A stretch of 64,000 nucleotides of DNA from Ephydatia muelleri (lineage: Eukaryota; Porifera; Demospongiae; Spongillida; Spongillidae): positions 5,657,949 to 5,721,948 of the forward strand of contig JABACO010000012.1 of NCBI GenBank assembly GCA_013339895.1. Direction: 5' to 3'. The position numbers and the translations under genes are program-made. Under the pieces are notes generated by a model. It was not told where the DNA came from and made no database searches. It saw only the letters and a list, made by a program, of their open reading frames with translations. Below, one piece after another: positions 22,731 through 33,889 of the stretch (position 1 is its first letter; each line of letters starts with the position of its first letter).

Positions 22731-25700
22731 TTATGAGCATTTCAGTTTTGCAGGGTCACAACTGCTCCAGAGGGTACTCAGAGCAGAGCTTGGTAGACTC
22801 CAGTCCTTTGAAGCAGCGTCCCATTTCTTCTTGTCATTCCAGCTGAATCCACATGGCTAAATAAATGGACATTACAAATGTATAAATGTATAAAACGATA
22901 GCAGTATTATGACTGATGTAGTAATTACGGTATGTTGCGCACACGTGGTATCACACATCCATCTATATTGCAATGTAATTAGCTTACATATGGTATTCCC
23001 AACCATCCTTTGCACCAATCAACCGTCCTCAACTGGTAGTAGGTGTATAAACTAATGCCATTGTTCGGCCATCCGTGGGATAGTTTAAGACAGAATTTAA
23101 AAGGTCCTTTATAAAGCAGGTAGCTACCGGTCATCTGAGGTTTCACTTGGTATTGAAAGTGTCCTGAAATATCAATCCCGCCACGAACAATTTCCTAATT
23201 TGAAAGACAAAAACCGTTGTTCATATAATTTCATTTGTAGCCTTAATTTACTGCACTTACTATGAAAGTTACGGAGGCGCCAGCAGTAACTGATAAAGTC
23301 ACTTGTGGCGTCAAAGCTCCACTTGCTGACACGCATTTATTTATGCAAGCGGAGAGGGATGCCGTCACTCCCAACTTGATGCTGAGACTGATCGAAAAGT
23401 CCAAGGTTCCGACATAGATGAATATAGAGTACTTGAAATTCAAAAGCGTGTAGTCTGGACTGGTGTACAAAGGGTAGGTCCATTCTTTACAGGTCGGAAT
23501 TTGCTTGGAAAGGTTAACTAGCACCTTGCGTATGATACTGACGTACACCCTATTACTGATGCTACTGGCTCCTGGTTTCTTTTCACTTGTGATTAGCGCC
23601 TCAAATGCTGTAGCTGTGTGTCCGAAGGCGTATCCGCGTGCTATGCCTTTAGCGAACAACTTGTAGCTGGAGGGATTGGCGCTACCTCCAAATCCTGCAA
23701 AGGCACCAAATGCAATGTCAAGCTTGACGTCGGGCACTCCAAAAGATTTGCTCCATATGTAGGCCTTATTGATGGGGTAGTTAGCGACGTCGCTGTTACG
23801 GGTATTATAGACTTCAACCAGGTCATACAGAGCGTTAGTATTGTCATTCCACTTAGTGCCTCGTTTTTGGAGCCCCGTGTGCATGACACCCATCCATTCC
23901 TTGGGAGCCTTTGGGCCGAGTAGCATGACGTAGTAGTACACCATAGCGCGAAGCTCAGTGTTGTTCTTTGCATGTTGCATGATCGCTTCGAATAAGTTGT
24001 CACCAACCGGAATGGTCCCAGACTCGGAGTATTGTTTCCATTCAGCTCCTGCTATCAAGGCACGTGCCACCATCTCGGCAAAATCGGTGTCTTGATGATT
24101 ACAAAGGCCGTCCGAAAGAGCAAATTGAACGTCCTTCGATTCGACGCTGTACCGAAGAGCGTAAACAGCGGCCAAACGAACACCCGAGTCGTGATGTGCG
24201 ATGAATTGGAGAAGCGTGCTTTCGGCTAAGCTCGATTCAGTGTTTCCCAAAGAATGGATAAGATGAATCAGAATTGTAGCGTTGTCCATCGCTTTATGCA
24301 GGCGCTCTTGCAAGAACTGCAATATGCGATGTCGCAGTTGTGGCGATGAAGCGGCGAGCGCTCCGTAGGAAAGAATCAAGGGATCCGTGGTGTCGTTGCT
24401 TGTCTGAATGATTTTTTCAATATCTGCCAGGATTTCTGGACGAATGTTTCGTACAAACGCCATCTGTACACTAAGTGAATTTCTTTCTGTTTTATCCATC
24501 GCTGTCTTCACAGCATTGCAAAGAATCTGAAATTTTGAAGAAAATAGATATACATTGATGGTTGTTAATTTGGTAGTGTGGCATTCCCGCATACCTGTTG
24601 AGACTTAACGCTTCCTTCCGCTGCAAGAAAAGAAAACAGAAGTGCTCTTATTTCAAAGTCGCTTTCCTGTATAGAGTTTGGTACATTGGCAATAACGAAC
24701 TAGAGACTATTTAAAGGTGCATGCGGGATATCAAAGAGCAGTCGAGAGACTTACCGAATCCAGATATTCTACTATTTCCGTAACGGCAGGCTCATAACCT
24801 GATAACGGCCCGTGTTCCGACTCCAAAATAAGCAACTTCCTCACAATGTTACCTGCAGCCACGAATTGATGTCTGCATCCTTGCACACAATTAATATCCT
24901 TCATCTCTTACTTGTTGTAGCATCACTGATGTTTGTTTTGAGATAGTCTAAGGCCTTCCGTACTGATGGCACACTTTGACGAAGCTTGCTCATTTCTTCA
25001 TGATCCATTTCCTCTTTCGAGTTAAGAGGAGTGCGTTTAATGCCCCTGATTCAATGCACATACATGTAATTTTTCTTACCTGCATCACGTTGGACAACAG
25101 CGTGCAGATTGCTTGTTGCAAGAAGACTCCCCTGCTCTGCGCTTCTTTTGTAAAATGATCTGGATTTTTTGGAGCAGGTTTGAAGATGAAGTGAATATTT
25201 CCCGCTTCCAGACATCCCCCCGCTGCCAAATGTAGGCTCAAAGGTGTCGGGGGAATTTTCCAGCATTGTTTCTTGATTGCTCTCAAGTCCGCTTAGATCG
25301 AATGAGTCCACAGGTCCGTTCAGCTTTACAACGGCAGTTCCCTCAGATCTTAACAGCCTTCCTTCCTTATACTCCACATTCTCTGCTCTTTCAACCTTGA
25401 GAGGCTTTCCGTTCAGAGCACTGGTGCCAAACCGTATAATGCTTTCTGAATCCACTATGCGGTGCATTATCACGTGATCTGGAGCTATTCTTTCGTAGCT
25501 GGAGGGTTAGGGACGATGATGTTTCGCCACAGAGTTGTTAAAAATAATTAATAACCTATATTTGGCATAATGCTTTGACTGAGTGTCCTCTTCCATTTCA
25601 ATGTGCGTGTTCTTGAAATTAGCTTGGAATGCTGCCGCGATTCCTTTCTTGAAGTTCACTACCTGCGCTCTCTCGTCAGGATTGTGATGAACTGACACAA

Positions 25701-26272
25701 TTTTCCCGTCCTCAGTCTGTACAAAGCAGAACGGTCCACTGAGCAGTTTGTCTGCATCGCTTGAAAATTCAGGTTGTCTGTTAGAAGTAATTGGGGCAGT
25801 TATAGATCATGATTGCGGATTAACAGTGGTTTTCAATTAGAAATGTACACGGAATGGATCAGCGTCCATACCTATAGATCCCCTCATCGGAAGCAAGTGT
25901 CGTTTCTTTCAAATGAAAACAGTATTTCTTTGCTTCTATTGTTCCGTAGGTTCCAACTATAAATGGCGATATTGCAAATTAACAAAGAGTCTTCGAATCA
26001 TCCTATGACCTGTATCGCAGAAGACTTCAACAGTGGAGTTCACGTGCAATTGCGCTTGTGTTCCACTCATCAGGCTAGCTTGAGTGGCAGAATAGGTGTA
26101 CAAGCAGCTCTCGGATTGCTGCAATGTTATGTATGCAGTTTCGTGCTCGCACTGAGAGCATGCAACTTACTGAACTCTCTCTCGATGCCTCGTACGCGTA
26201 CTCGCCCTGCACAATAGCGCATGCGCACATACAGGCCATGGCTGCTAGAAGCACATTGGACAGTACTTCCAT
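22731..26272 (-). CDS. Large lipid transfer protein (MTP/vitellogenin family), copy B
   Basis: Exons 26272-26171, 26118-26010, 25956-25872, 25777-25556, 25498-25080, 25013-24912, 24879-24755, 24666-24595, 24526-23261, 23194-22988, 22856-22731. Every exon has exactly the length of its counterpart in copy A, so the 944-residue frame is intact. Scattered amino-acid changes are seen, for example Asn to His in the NATILI block, Arg to Cys in LSDGLRN, Glu to Gly in ALIAEAEWKQ, and Val-Gly to Ile-Arg in the SIVGKVL segment. The signal peptide and TATA box are kept, so both copies look functional. Conserved exon sizes with shorter introns suggest a recent duplication with selection or conversion acting on exons. 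Role as for copy A. Confidence 0.85.
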
Positions 26273-26305
26273 CCTCGGTCGGCTTGGTTGTGTTTGCACC
26301 TTACT

Positions 26306-26314
26306 CTTTTATAG
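26306..26314 (-). promoter_or_regulatory. TATA box of lipid-transfer gene, copy B
   Basis: CTATAAAAG on the minus strand, about 35-40 bp upstream of the start codon at 26272. Confidence 0.6.
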
Positions 26315-26655
26315 GAGCTCGCGTGGGCGTAACTAATAGATAGGTATTTCCGCGTATTAATTAACTCTTTCACGGGCAAAAGAGCAATATTACGCCGCAG
26401 GTGCTGTACTAAAGCCACTCTGTTTATCTAAACAGTTAACATTTTGCTGTCAACAACATATTGATCAGTTGTTTCCTGGTCACATTGTGTAAGTTGTTTG
26501 CTAACTACGTTTTCCTGCAACGCACAACACTTTATTTTTGCACAACATGTGTACCGTAATAATGGGCTTTGCCCATGAAAGAATGTGCAAAATCCCATGT
26601 GATCTGCATATTCCATCCAATTTTGCAGATGAGTGTGCTAAATACTGGTGAGTGT

Positions 26656-27393
26656 GAGGTTGCATGCACAGATTCACAACAAATATAATTATACATGTAT
26701 AATATGGAACGCTCTATACGAAAATGGTGTCTTGTGGATTTTATTTTATAACATAAAATTCGATATATCTTCCGAAATATTAACGCTATCCGGTTCCTAT
26801 TTTTAACACAACATACCACACCATTACTATATGTCATTTTGGTGTCTTACACATGCGGGGGTACCGACGTTTCAAGGTCCGATATCCCGTAGGGTTCAAC
26901 CCGGCCACATCTTCATGTAGGAGTGTCCAAATCGGTTCAAAATAGGTACCTATGTAGAAGGATCCTACCGCTATTGATTTGTTCTGTTCGTTAATTTGTG
27001 CTTTATCCGTTATGGAGTGCAAAGAAATTACATAATTCCCGGGCGTTACGCGCCATTAACGTTTTACGACTGGCTTCGAGGACGTCCTCGTAATACGTTA
27101 ATGGCGCATAACGCCCGGGAAATATGCAATTTCTTTGCACACTTGTATCTCCATAACGGATAAAGCAAAAATTAACGAACAGAACAAATCAATAGCGGTA
27201 GGATAAGTACCTGTTTTGAACCGATTTGGACAATGGTGTGGTATGTTGTGTTAAACATAGGAACCCGATAGCGTTAATATTCCGGAAGATATATATCGTT
27301 TAAGTTTTATGTTATAAAATAAAATCCACAAGACCCATTTTCGTATAGAACGTTCCATATATATATTTGTTGTGGATCTGTGCATGCAACCTC
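26656..27393. mobile_element. Palindromic fold-back element (FB4), diverged subfamily
   Basis: Inverted arms with a centre near 27060-27095. Outer ends are GAGGTTGCATGCACAGATT and its inverse, with ATATGG..CCATAT inside. The arms carry TTTGTTCTGTTCGTTAATTT, the same core as FB1-FB3, but much of the rest has diverged. The right arm has lost an internal piece around 27215-27235. Confidence 0.85.
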
Positions 27394-27509
27394 AGGGGAC
27401 AAACAGGTGGGAGTAAACCTCACACATGCACCCACACCACACACACTTTATGTGTCTTATACCATTGGACGAAGGATAAATAGTATATAAACACATTCTA
27501 GAGTCTTTG

Positions 27510-27620
27510 TTGGGTAAACGTATGCCCAGAATGGTTCTGGCAATGGCTTGAACCAGGGTGAAATTGAGCCTGCCATACATTTCAGCCAGGACTTGGCTGT
27601 TATGGCAGAATACGTACGTG
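27510..27620 (-). pseudogene. Retroelement C-terminal relic
   Basis: The minus strand reads VLAEMYGRLNFTLVQAIART, matching the final block of the relic at 8220-8555. No further coding sequence is attached. Confidence 0.4.
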
Positions 27621-27710
27621 CCTTAATGTGGTTTAATCTATTGATGGCAAATGAGTGTTAATTTGATGGTGAACACTATTGTGCATATACGTGTGGGTGC
27701 AGATGTATAC

Positions 27711-27789
27711 CGGGTGTCCACGAAAGAACGCAATCTATCAAATGTTATTCTCGTTCAAAAGCATTGCGTTCTTTCGTGGACACCCGGTA
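27711..27789. mobile_element. 79-bp hairpin MITE
   Basis: Perfect 26-bp inverted arms (ACCGGGTGTCCACGAAAGAA..) around a 27-bp loop, bordered by TA on both sides as in Tc1/mariner-type insertions. It sits at the broken edge of a gypsy pol relic. Confidence 0.75.
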
Positions 27790-27799
27790 GTATGAAGCA

Positions 27800-28690
27800 T
27801 TCAAAATTATTCTCACTCCAATTGCTAGTACATATAAGTGCCATCCTGAGTACAAAACAACATTGACCATGGCTACCTGAGGGCTTAGTTCTTTTCCACA
27901 GGAGTCACCCCGCCCACACTGTGTACACGGGAGTCTTGACAGTGCATCTGCATTTCCGTGTTTGGTTCCTTTACGGTGCTTGATGATGAAATCATATTCT
28001 TGCAATTTCTCCAGCCATCTTGCTAGCTGACCCTCAGGCTCTTTAAAGTTCTGTAACCATACCAACGATCTGGTCGGTACGTATAGTGTAATCCGGCCCA
28101 TGCAATAAATATGCTCTGAAATTGGCTGAACTCTACTACAGCTAATAGCTCCTTGCGGGTAACGCAATATCTCTGCTCTTGCCTACTCAGTGCTCGGCTA
28201 CCGTATGCTACAATATGTTCAGATCCATCGTCGTGAACTTTAGATAGAACTGCCCCGATACCAACATCCTTGCGTCTGTGTCTAAGACGAACGGTTTTGT
28301 ATAGTCCGGGTAGACTAGAATGGGAGCAGAAATCAAACAGTGACGCAGTTCATCCAATGCCTGTTGACAAGGTGGAGACCAACAAAACGGAACGTTCTTT
28401 TCGGTCAAGCGCTGAAGCGGTTTGCAGATGGACGCAAAACCACAAAACGTCTGTAATAATTGGCCAAGCCTAAAAACTGCAACAATTCGCGCTTACACGA
28501 TGGGATAGGCCAATTACGAATGACATCAGTTTTGTCAGGGTCAGTTGAGATCCCTTCTACCGAGATTAATATTACATGTCCCAAATATTTAACTTCCTAC
28601 GCTTTGATGGCTTTCGTTTGAGCCCAGCTTCTTTCAGTCTTTTCAAAACACATATTACAAGATTATGTACGTGATCCTTAAATGTTGGCC
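27800..28690 (-). pseudogene. Ty3/gypsy pol: end of reverse transcriptase and RNase H
   Basis: In order on the minus strand: PTFKDHVHNL, an ISTDPDKTDVIRNWPIPS block, LTEKNVPFCWSPPCQQAL, a PILVYPDYTKPFVLDTDA RNase H start, then WLEKLQEYDFIIKHRKGTKH and GNADALSRLPC. These are the palm end, thumb and RNase H of a gypsy polymerase. Several frameshifts and stops. It appears to continue the RT fragment at 33890-34790, from which it is separated by the inserted block 28691-33889; about 45 residues including the catalytic Tyr-x-Asp-Asp region are not seen. Confidence 0.8.
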
Positions 28691-28702
28691 CCACGGCGCA
28701 AC

Positions 28703-30356
28703 CAGAGATAATATATAGAGGGATTATCACGTATTAACGCGTGCCATCCGCACATGAATCCTTATGAGTGCATAACACACAACAGTATGAAATAGGGCTT
28801 ACATGTAGTTAGGATTGATAAAAGGAAAAAACAAACCAAATAAATACATACAGTAATGTCTACAATTGCTTCCTCAGCCCCTTAGACTTCTGAGTTGTTC
28901 TTTTGTGTTCCTTTTTGTATTTCTCAACCCATGCACTTGAGTATGAAAATCCACGAATCCCTACCCACATGCTGATAACCATGTCCAGCAATGTACTTCC
29001 GGCACTCTCACTCCAGCCTGCACTAAGCATTGACCAAAGAAACAAAACATCCTCATTGTTCTTGATTGCTGGTGCAATTGATGATAAGTTTACAGGCTGC
29101 TGAGGACCTTGCAAGTGAATACGAATTTCGAGTTCCATGGCAACAAAAATCTCAAAAGTGAGATCATTGACAAACGTCAAGCCTCCTCTATTGACACACT
29201 CAATCCAGTCAGTTGAGTCACATGGTACAACATCTGCATCTACCATTGCTGTACAAGGTCCGCATCTGGATTTCCAGCACACACTGTTGAATTGTCTAAG
29301 ACCCCCAGAATGCTCATTAAGCTTGAGACAGAACTAACCACTGGAGGGAAACTAGACAGCAAGCTACAAGTATCATGGTTGATCTTCCTGTTCTGAATGC
29401 ACAATGACCACTGTAGCTCTTGATCAATGGTTAGACAATAGCTGATTGCTTTGAGACCAAAAAAACGCAATCTAGAAATAACCAACACGCCATGATCAGC
29501 TACTGTCCAAGATGAAAATGGATTCAGCAACTGGAGCAATGCTGCAAGACGATCAAGAGTTTCAACAACACCGTCTGACAAAACTTGTAGTGGTACAGAG
29601 ACTGTGCAAGTCAATGGCTGTGGATCCACCGTAGTCTCAAGTTGTGATGGTGTAATAGTCACTGACGAGACATGAACGCTTATGTTCTCTCGCTTTATTG
29701 ACACGACCAAAGCCGATTTCTTCGAACGTTCTTCATTCTTTAGGTGTGGCGCTAGTCTGAATTTCTCCCACCCATCACCTTTGAAGAAGCGCATGCCGTG
29801 AAAAAGTGACTAGTTGCACAAAAAAATTCTTGGACTCAAAAATACAAAGCAAGAGCTACAAGACAATACCACTTTTAGACATGTAACGTGCATGATGAGG
29901 GGTACATATCCCCACAAAGTTACTATACCCGACATCCTACCTGGCTTGTTCAGAGCACCGTCGCTACAAAGAAACAACGCGATTCGAGAGTTTAATCCCA
30001 TGACATGTTACATAGCTAATCTTAGAAGAAAAGAACCACGGATTCCCAAGATTCTCCCCCACAAAAACTTTGGCACGGACTATCGCCATTAAAGCTCAAA
30101 ATACGTATAAACCTGGGCGACGGGACAATTCTATCCTTTCAAAAAAATAACGCACGTAGTACCTATTGCACCCTATACCGCTACACCACAATAAAAAGTT
30201 CCCCTACTTCTTTGTTCAAACAAACCACCGATTTCAGACCTTCGTTTCACACTTATGAAAACGTGCGATTCACACGATGTCGGATGGCACGCACGGCCAA
30301 GCGCGTATTCTATGGGGCACGTGATGCGTTTCCAATCCCTCTATATATTATCTCTG
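28703..30356 (-). mobile_element. 1.65-kb DNA transposon with perfect 23-bp inverted ends
   Basis: Left end CAGAGATAATATATAGAGGG (plus three more matching bases) and its exact inverse at the right end. GCGCAAC is duplicated immediately outside (28696-28702 and 30357-30363), a 7-bp, possibly degraded 8-bp, target-site duplication. CAGAG ends with a 7-8 bp duplication fit hAT or P-type transposons. It encodes the protein remnant at 28860-29794. Confidence 0.85.
28860..29794 (-). pseudogene. Transposon-encoded protein, C-terminal region of unknown family
   Basis: Two overlapping frames on the minus strand: 29794-29240 (184 codons) and 29282-28860 (140 codons). They probably form one protein broken by a frameshift near 29250. 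The first part is Ser/Val/Leu-rich and unrecognised. The second has CGPCTAMVDADV, an NRGGLTF motif and a conserved-looking C-terminus (WVGIRGFSYSSAWVEKYKKE then Lys/Thr-rich to the stop). NRGGL-type motifs occur in the C-termini of P/THAP-like and related transposases, which suits the element's ends, but I see no catalytic core. If this is a transposase it is 5'-truncated; it may instead be an accessory protein. Confidence 0.5.
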
Positions 30357-30480
30357 GCGCAACCGCGCAAGCTACGCTCGTACGTATGAGTGAATAATCA
30401 TCAAACATGTAAGTACATGCGTGCGCATGCGCTAACTGAACAATCAACATAACTTAGGTAGATTGGGTTATTGCGTGATG

Positions 30481-33400
30481 TTAAAGAAGTGCTCTGGGCA
30501 ATTCGGATGAGCTTTGTGCAAGTTGCTGTACAATGGCCTCATTAGAAATGGACATAAGAAGTTTCTTCTCTACTGCCATTAACATGAGCCCCTCGAGCCT
30601 TTCTTGCACCATGGTTGATCGGAGACGTGTTTTAACTCTCTTTAGTGCCGAAAAGCTGCGTTCAGCGGTACAAGAAGAAACTGGAATTGCCACTGCTATT
30701 GAATACAGCTTGCACAATTCAGAAAAAGCATCTAGAAGGTGGTATTGGGGGTTGCAGAGAATTGATAATGCCATGGATATTGTATATACATTCCGTCTAT
30801 TTCTCCACAAATGTCATCAGTGGCAGTTTGCTCATTCTCTTCTTTGTCCTTACACTCATCATCGTCACTAACAGAAACACTTTGTTCACCTTGTTCTGAT
30901 TCCTCATAAAAACTCTTAAACTTATCAAAGACTTGGGCAAAGCTTAATAACTCCTCCGCACACCTAAATGCATCTAAGCCATACTTGTCACAAAAAGGTT
31001 TGAGATGGCATTCAAGATCTTGTATTGTTTTGAAAGAAGCTTGAAGCTTCAAAAAGTTCAGAGGAGAGAGTATAGACAAGGTATCAAAGAGCAATTTATT
31101 CTTTTCGAATCTGTTTCTAAGGGATCCCAGAATTGTGTCAATAACAACATAGAATGTGTTCCGTTCCCATGCTTCTAGTGGTGTTTCAGTGTCCTGCACT
31201 GCATTGCTTGAGTGTGCAGTAGTTGTTCGACAATAACGAATGCGTGTTGGTTTCCATGCTACATTATCAAAATCACCAACAGCTTGTTCCATGATGCGAA
31301 TGATTTCGCCAGCATTCTCCCTCATTTGTTCCAAAGACGTTACAACAGCATTCACCATAGTCATGGCATTGGAAAAGTCAGCATGGGTTGATTGTAGATA
31401 GCGACTAAGGGGTCCAGTATGGCCAAATACTTCATGAAACAAGTACAAAGTGGCAAGGAATTGTTTTGTATTCATAGATAGTAGCAAACCTGCAGCCTCA
31501 GACCTCTGCTAGCCATCAAAGGTGGTATCATCCTGGATCCTTTCTAAGGAAAGTACAATGCTTTTATGCCGTTGTATGAATGACTTTATACACATCTCTC
31601 TGCTGCTCCATCTTGTGATGTTAAGCCGCTTTAGTGAACGGATCCCCAAGCCTTCAGATCTTTGCACGTCTTCAAACACAGTATGTGCTTTTAGTGATTT
31701 GCTAAACAGCACATAGAGCACTTCAAGATTCCCAAACAGTGTAACTGTGTCTATGGCAACAGCCGCTGTATCTGACAACACTAGATTCAATGTATGGGCA
31801 TAACAGTGTACATAGATAACATTGGAATTTATCCTTCTGTGAACCAAGGCTTGCAAACCGTTGTAACACCCACTCATGTTAGATGCTCCATCATATGCCT
31901 GTGCAACCAATTTATTGAAAGATACACCCTTAGATTGTAGGGTAGAGAAAAGAAGATCAAAGACATTCTCAGTCGTTGTACTGTTAGCATTCTGGATAGC
32001 TAGAAGGTGCTCTGAAACAGTTCCGTTAATGTGAACTATTCTAACACAAATGCTGACCTGTTCACAACTGGTAACATCTGGTGTTGTGTCTACTATGATA
32101 GCCCACGCTCTGCATTGCTCAATTGCTATGACGATTGTTTTGGTAATCTGTTGACTTATAATACACACTAGCTTATTTTGAGTGTCATTCCTCAAAAAAT
32201 TGAGGTATGATCCCCTCCCTCTACGACCTTTTCCTGCTAACCTGCATTGCCTTGCTTGCACATTACTTAGGTGCTGCTGCATTGTGGGATCATATATGGA
32301 GAGAAACTTCAGTGCTTCCAGAAAGTTTCCACCATTCACTACATTGCTGGTTAACATTTCTCTATGTCCTCTTAATGAAAGGCCCTGACCACCCAAGAAT
32401 ACAATAGCATCAACAATGCGTTTTACAATGGATCTGTTTCTGACCACTTCTGTATTTCTTTTAATAGCATCTGCTTCAAGATTTTTAGATAATGAACCTT
32501 GAACCGTTTGACCTTGTAAAAATAATGCTTGTGCAACAACAGCACTACGGTGACATGACGAAGCTTCATGCTTTGCAACACCTTCAAATTGTTTCTTCCA
32601 TCTGGAAAAACCTTGGTTTGTGAAAGCATTACCCTGTTTGAGCCTTTGATGTTCACCCCTCAATGCTTCATCAGTGAAAAGCAAGCAAGGAATGCAAAAC
32701 AATGCATTTTTAATGTGAGAGTAGGAAATCCAGTTCCTTTTTGTACCATCTGAGTGGCTGAATATATTCTCTGAGCAACGCCTTTTTCTGTCACCACATT
32801 GCTTGGTCTTAATGTCTGCTTTTGATGGATGGCATGGACCTATTCTTATTTTTTGATACTTTTCATCAGCGTTAAGCTTTAGACCAAGTGCAGTTACTGG
32901 ATCAAACATTCCCGTTGATTCATCAATTCTTGTTCCTACTCAGTGCAGCACATGACCCTGCCATCAACGTTACTACTTCTGATGGTGTAATTTGTTCTGT
33001 GCCATTTGAAACCCCTCCCTGTGATGTCTCCTGCAGCATGATTGAATGGTTATTTCTGCAAGCTTCTTCATCATCTGACCATGAAGTCACACTTTGATTA
33101 GGAATCAGTATATCAATTGCATGCAGTAGCTGCACCTCCTCTTCATTTGGCTCTGATAAAATACCACTTACTTGCATTTGTTCTTTTCTAGAATTTTCAC
33201 CACATGTAACATCTGTTGGCATCTCCATCTGACTATTTTCACCCTCTGTTTGTACTTCGCAAGTGGTGCTGCTGTTCTCCATCCGACCTTCTAATATGCT
33301 ACTCTCTGAAGTTGGCTGAATTAACGGCTCACTTGTTGTGTCATCATGATGGCTGCCTGTGACGGCCGTGTCAATTGCGATCGGCACATTGCGATCATCT

Positions 33401-33498
33401 TGAATAACAGACAAAAGGCCCTGTTTCTCATGATCAATACTTTTCTTCAGAAACCTATGCATAAAATTGCTAAGTTTAGCTTCTTCATCATCCAACAC
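30481..33498 (-). pseudogene. ZMYM1-like hAT transposase, nearly full length, broken
   Basis: Four open segments on the minus strand: 33498-32923 (acidic N-terminus), 32909-31509, 31487-30732 and 30810-30481. The second begins near FDPVTALGLKL and contains the TTF-type zinc finger (IKNALFCIPCLLF), then the catalytic core with first Asp in AIIVDTTPDVTSCEQ and the AYDGASNMSG motif with the second. Then come HCYAHTLNLVL and RWSSREMCIK. The last segment has CTAERSFSALKRVKTRLRST, the dimerisation domain. Breaks: a frame change near 32930, a TAG at about 31510 and a frameshift near 30750. All hAT domains are present in order, so it died recently relative to the other hAT relics here. Confidence 0.85.
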
Positions 33499-33625
33499 TT
33501 GAAATCAGTGCACGTGCGATGAATTTTTAGTAGGAATGACCAAGGATTATTAACAGTTAACGTTAATAACCTTGGATTGCGTCTATATTGTAATTACCCA
33601 TGATACGGTCAAAATCAATAGCATT

Positions 33626-33822
33626 GTGGGGGGGGGGGGGGGGGGGGGGGGGGAAGCCGGGAGCGCGCGCCTACGGCCTTTGTTCCAACGAGTGATTGCC
33701 GATTCCATTGCCATGGTATGATTTACGTATCGGAAGGAAAATTAATTGTTACAAACTTTCATTTGTTGGCGCCCCTTGTGCTCGGTGGCGGCCCTATTTT
33801 AAAGCCCCGCAGGGGGGGCAAT

Positions 33823-33865
<43 letters not shown>

Positions 33866-33889
33866 CCCCCCCTGGCCACCACGCCACTG
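33626..33889. mobile_element. Two G/C-tract hAT-type termini in series
   Basis: One terminus is the poly-G run at about 33627-33653 followed by the inverse of GGCCGTAGGCGCGCGC. The other, read on the minus strand from 33889, is CAGTGGCGTGGTGGCCAGGG with a long G tract and GGGCAATTGCCCC, closely matching the end at 945. The second marks the insertion edge in the gypsy reverse transcriptase. Confidence 0.6.

Larger units (their letters stand above)
22572..26365. repeat. Segmental duplication, copy B (lipid-transfer gene unit)
   Basis: Direct copy of 11219-15035, about 11.35 kb away, ending at the same shared edge sequences. Confidence 0.95.

Noticed and set aside
25051..25473. Alternative frames of lipid-transfer exon 5 that are also open near its 3' end
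   Set aside because: The main frame is open through the whole exon in both copies and gives a total divisible by three; alternatives need an extra frameshift and one has a stop in copy A.
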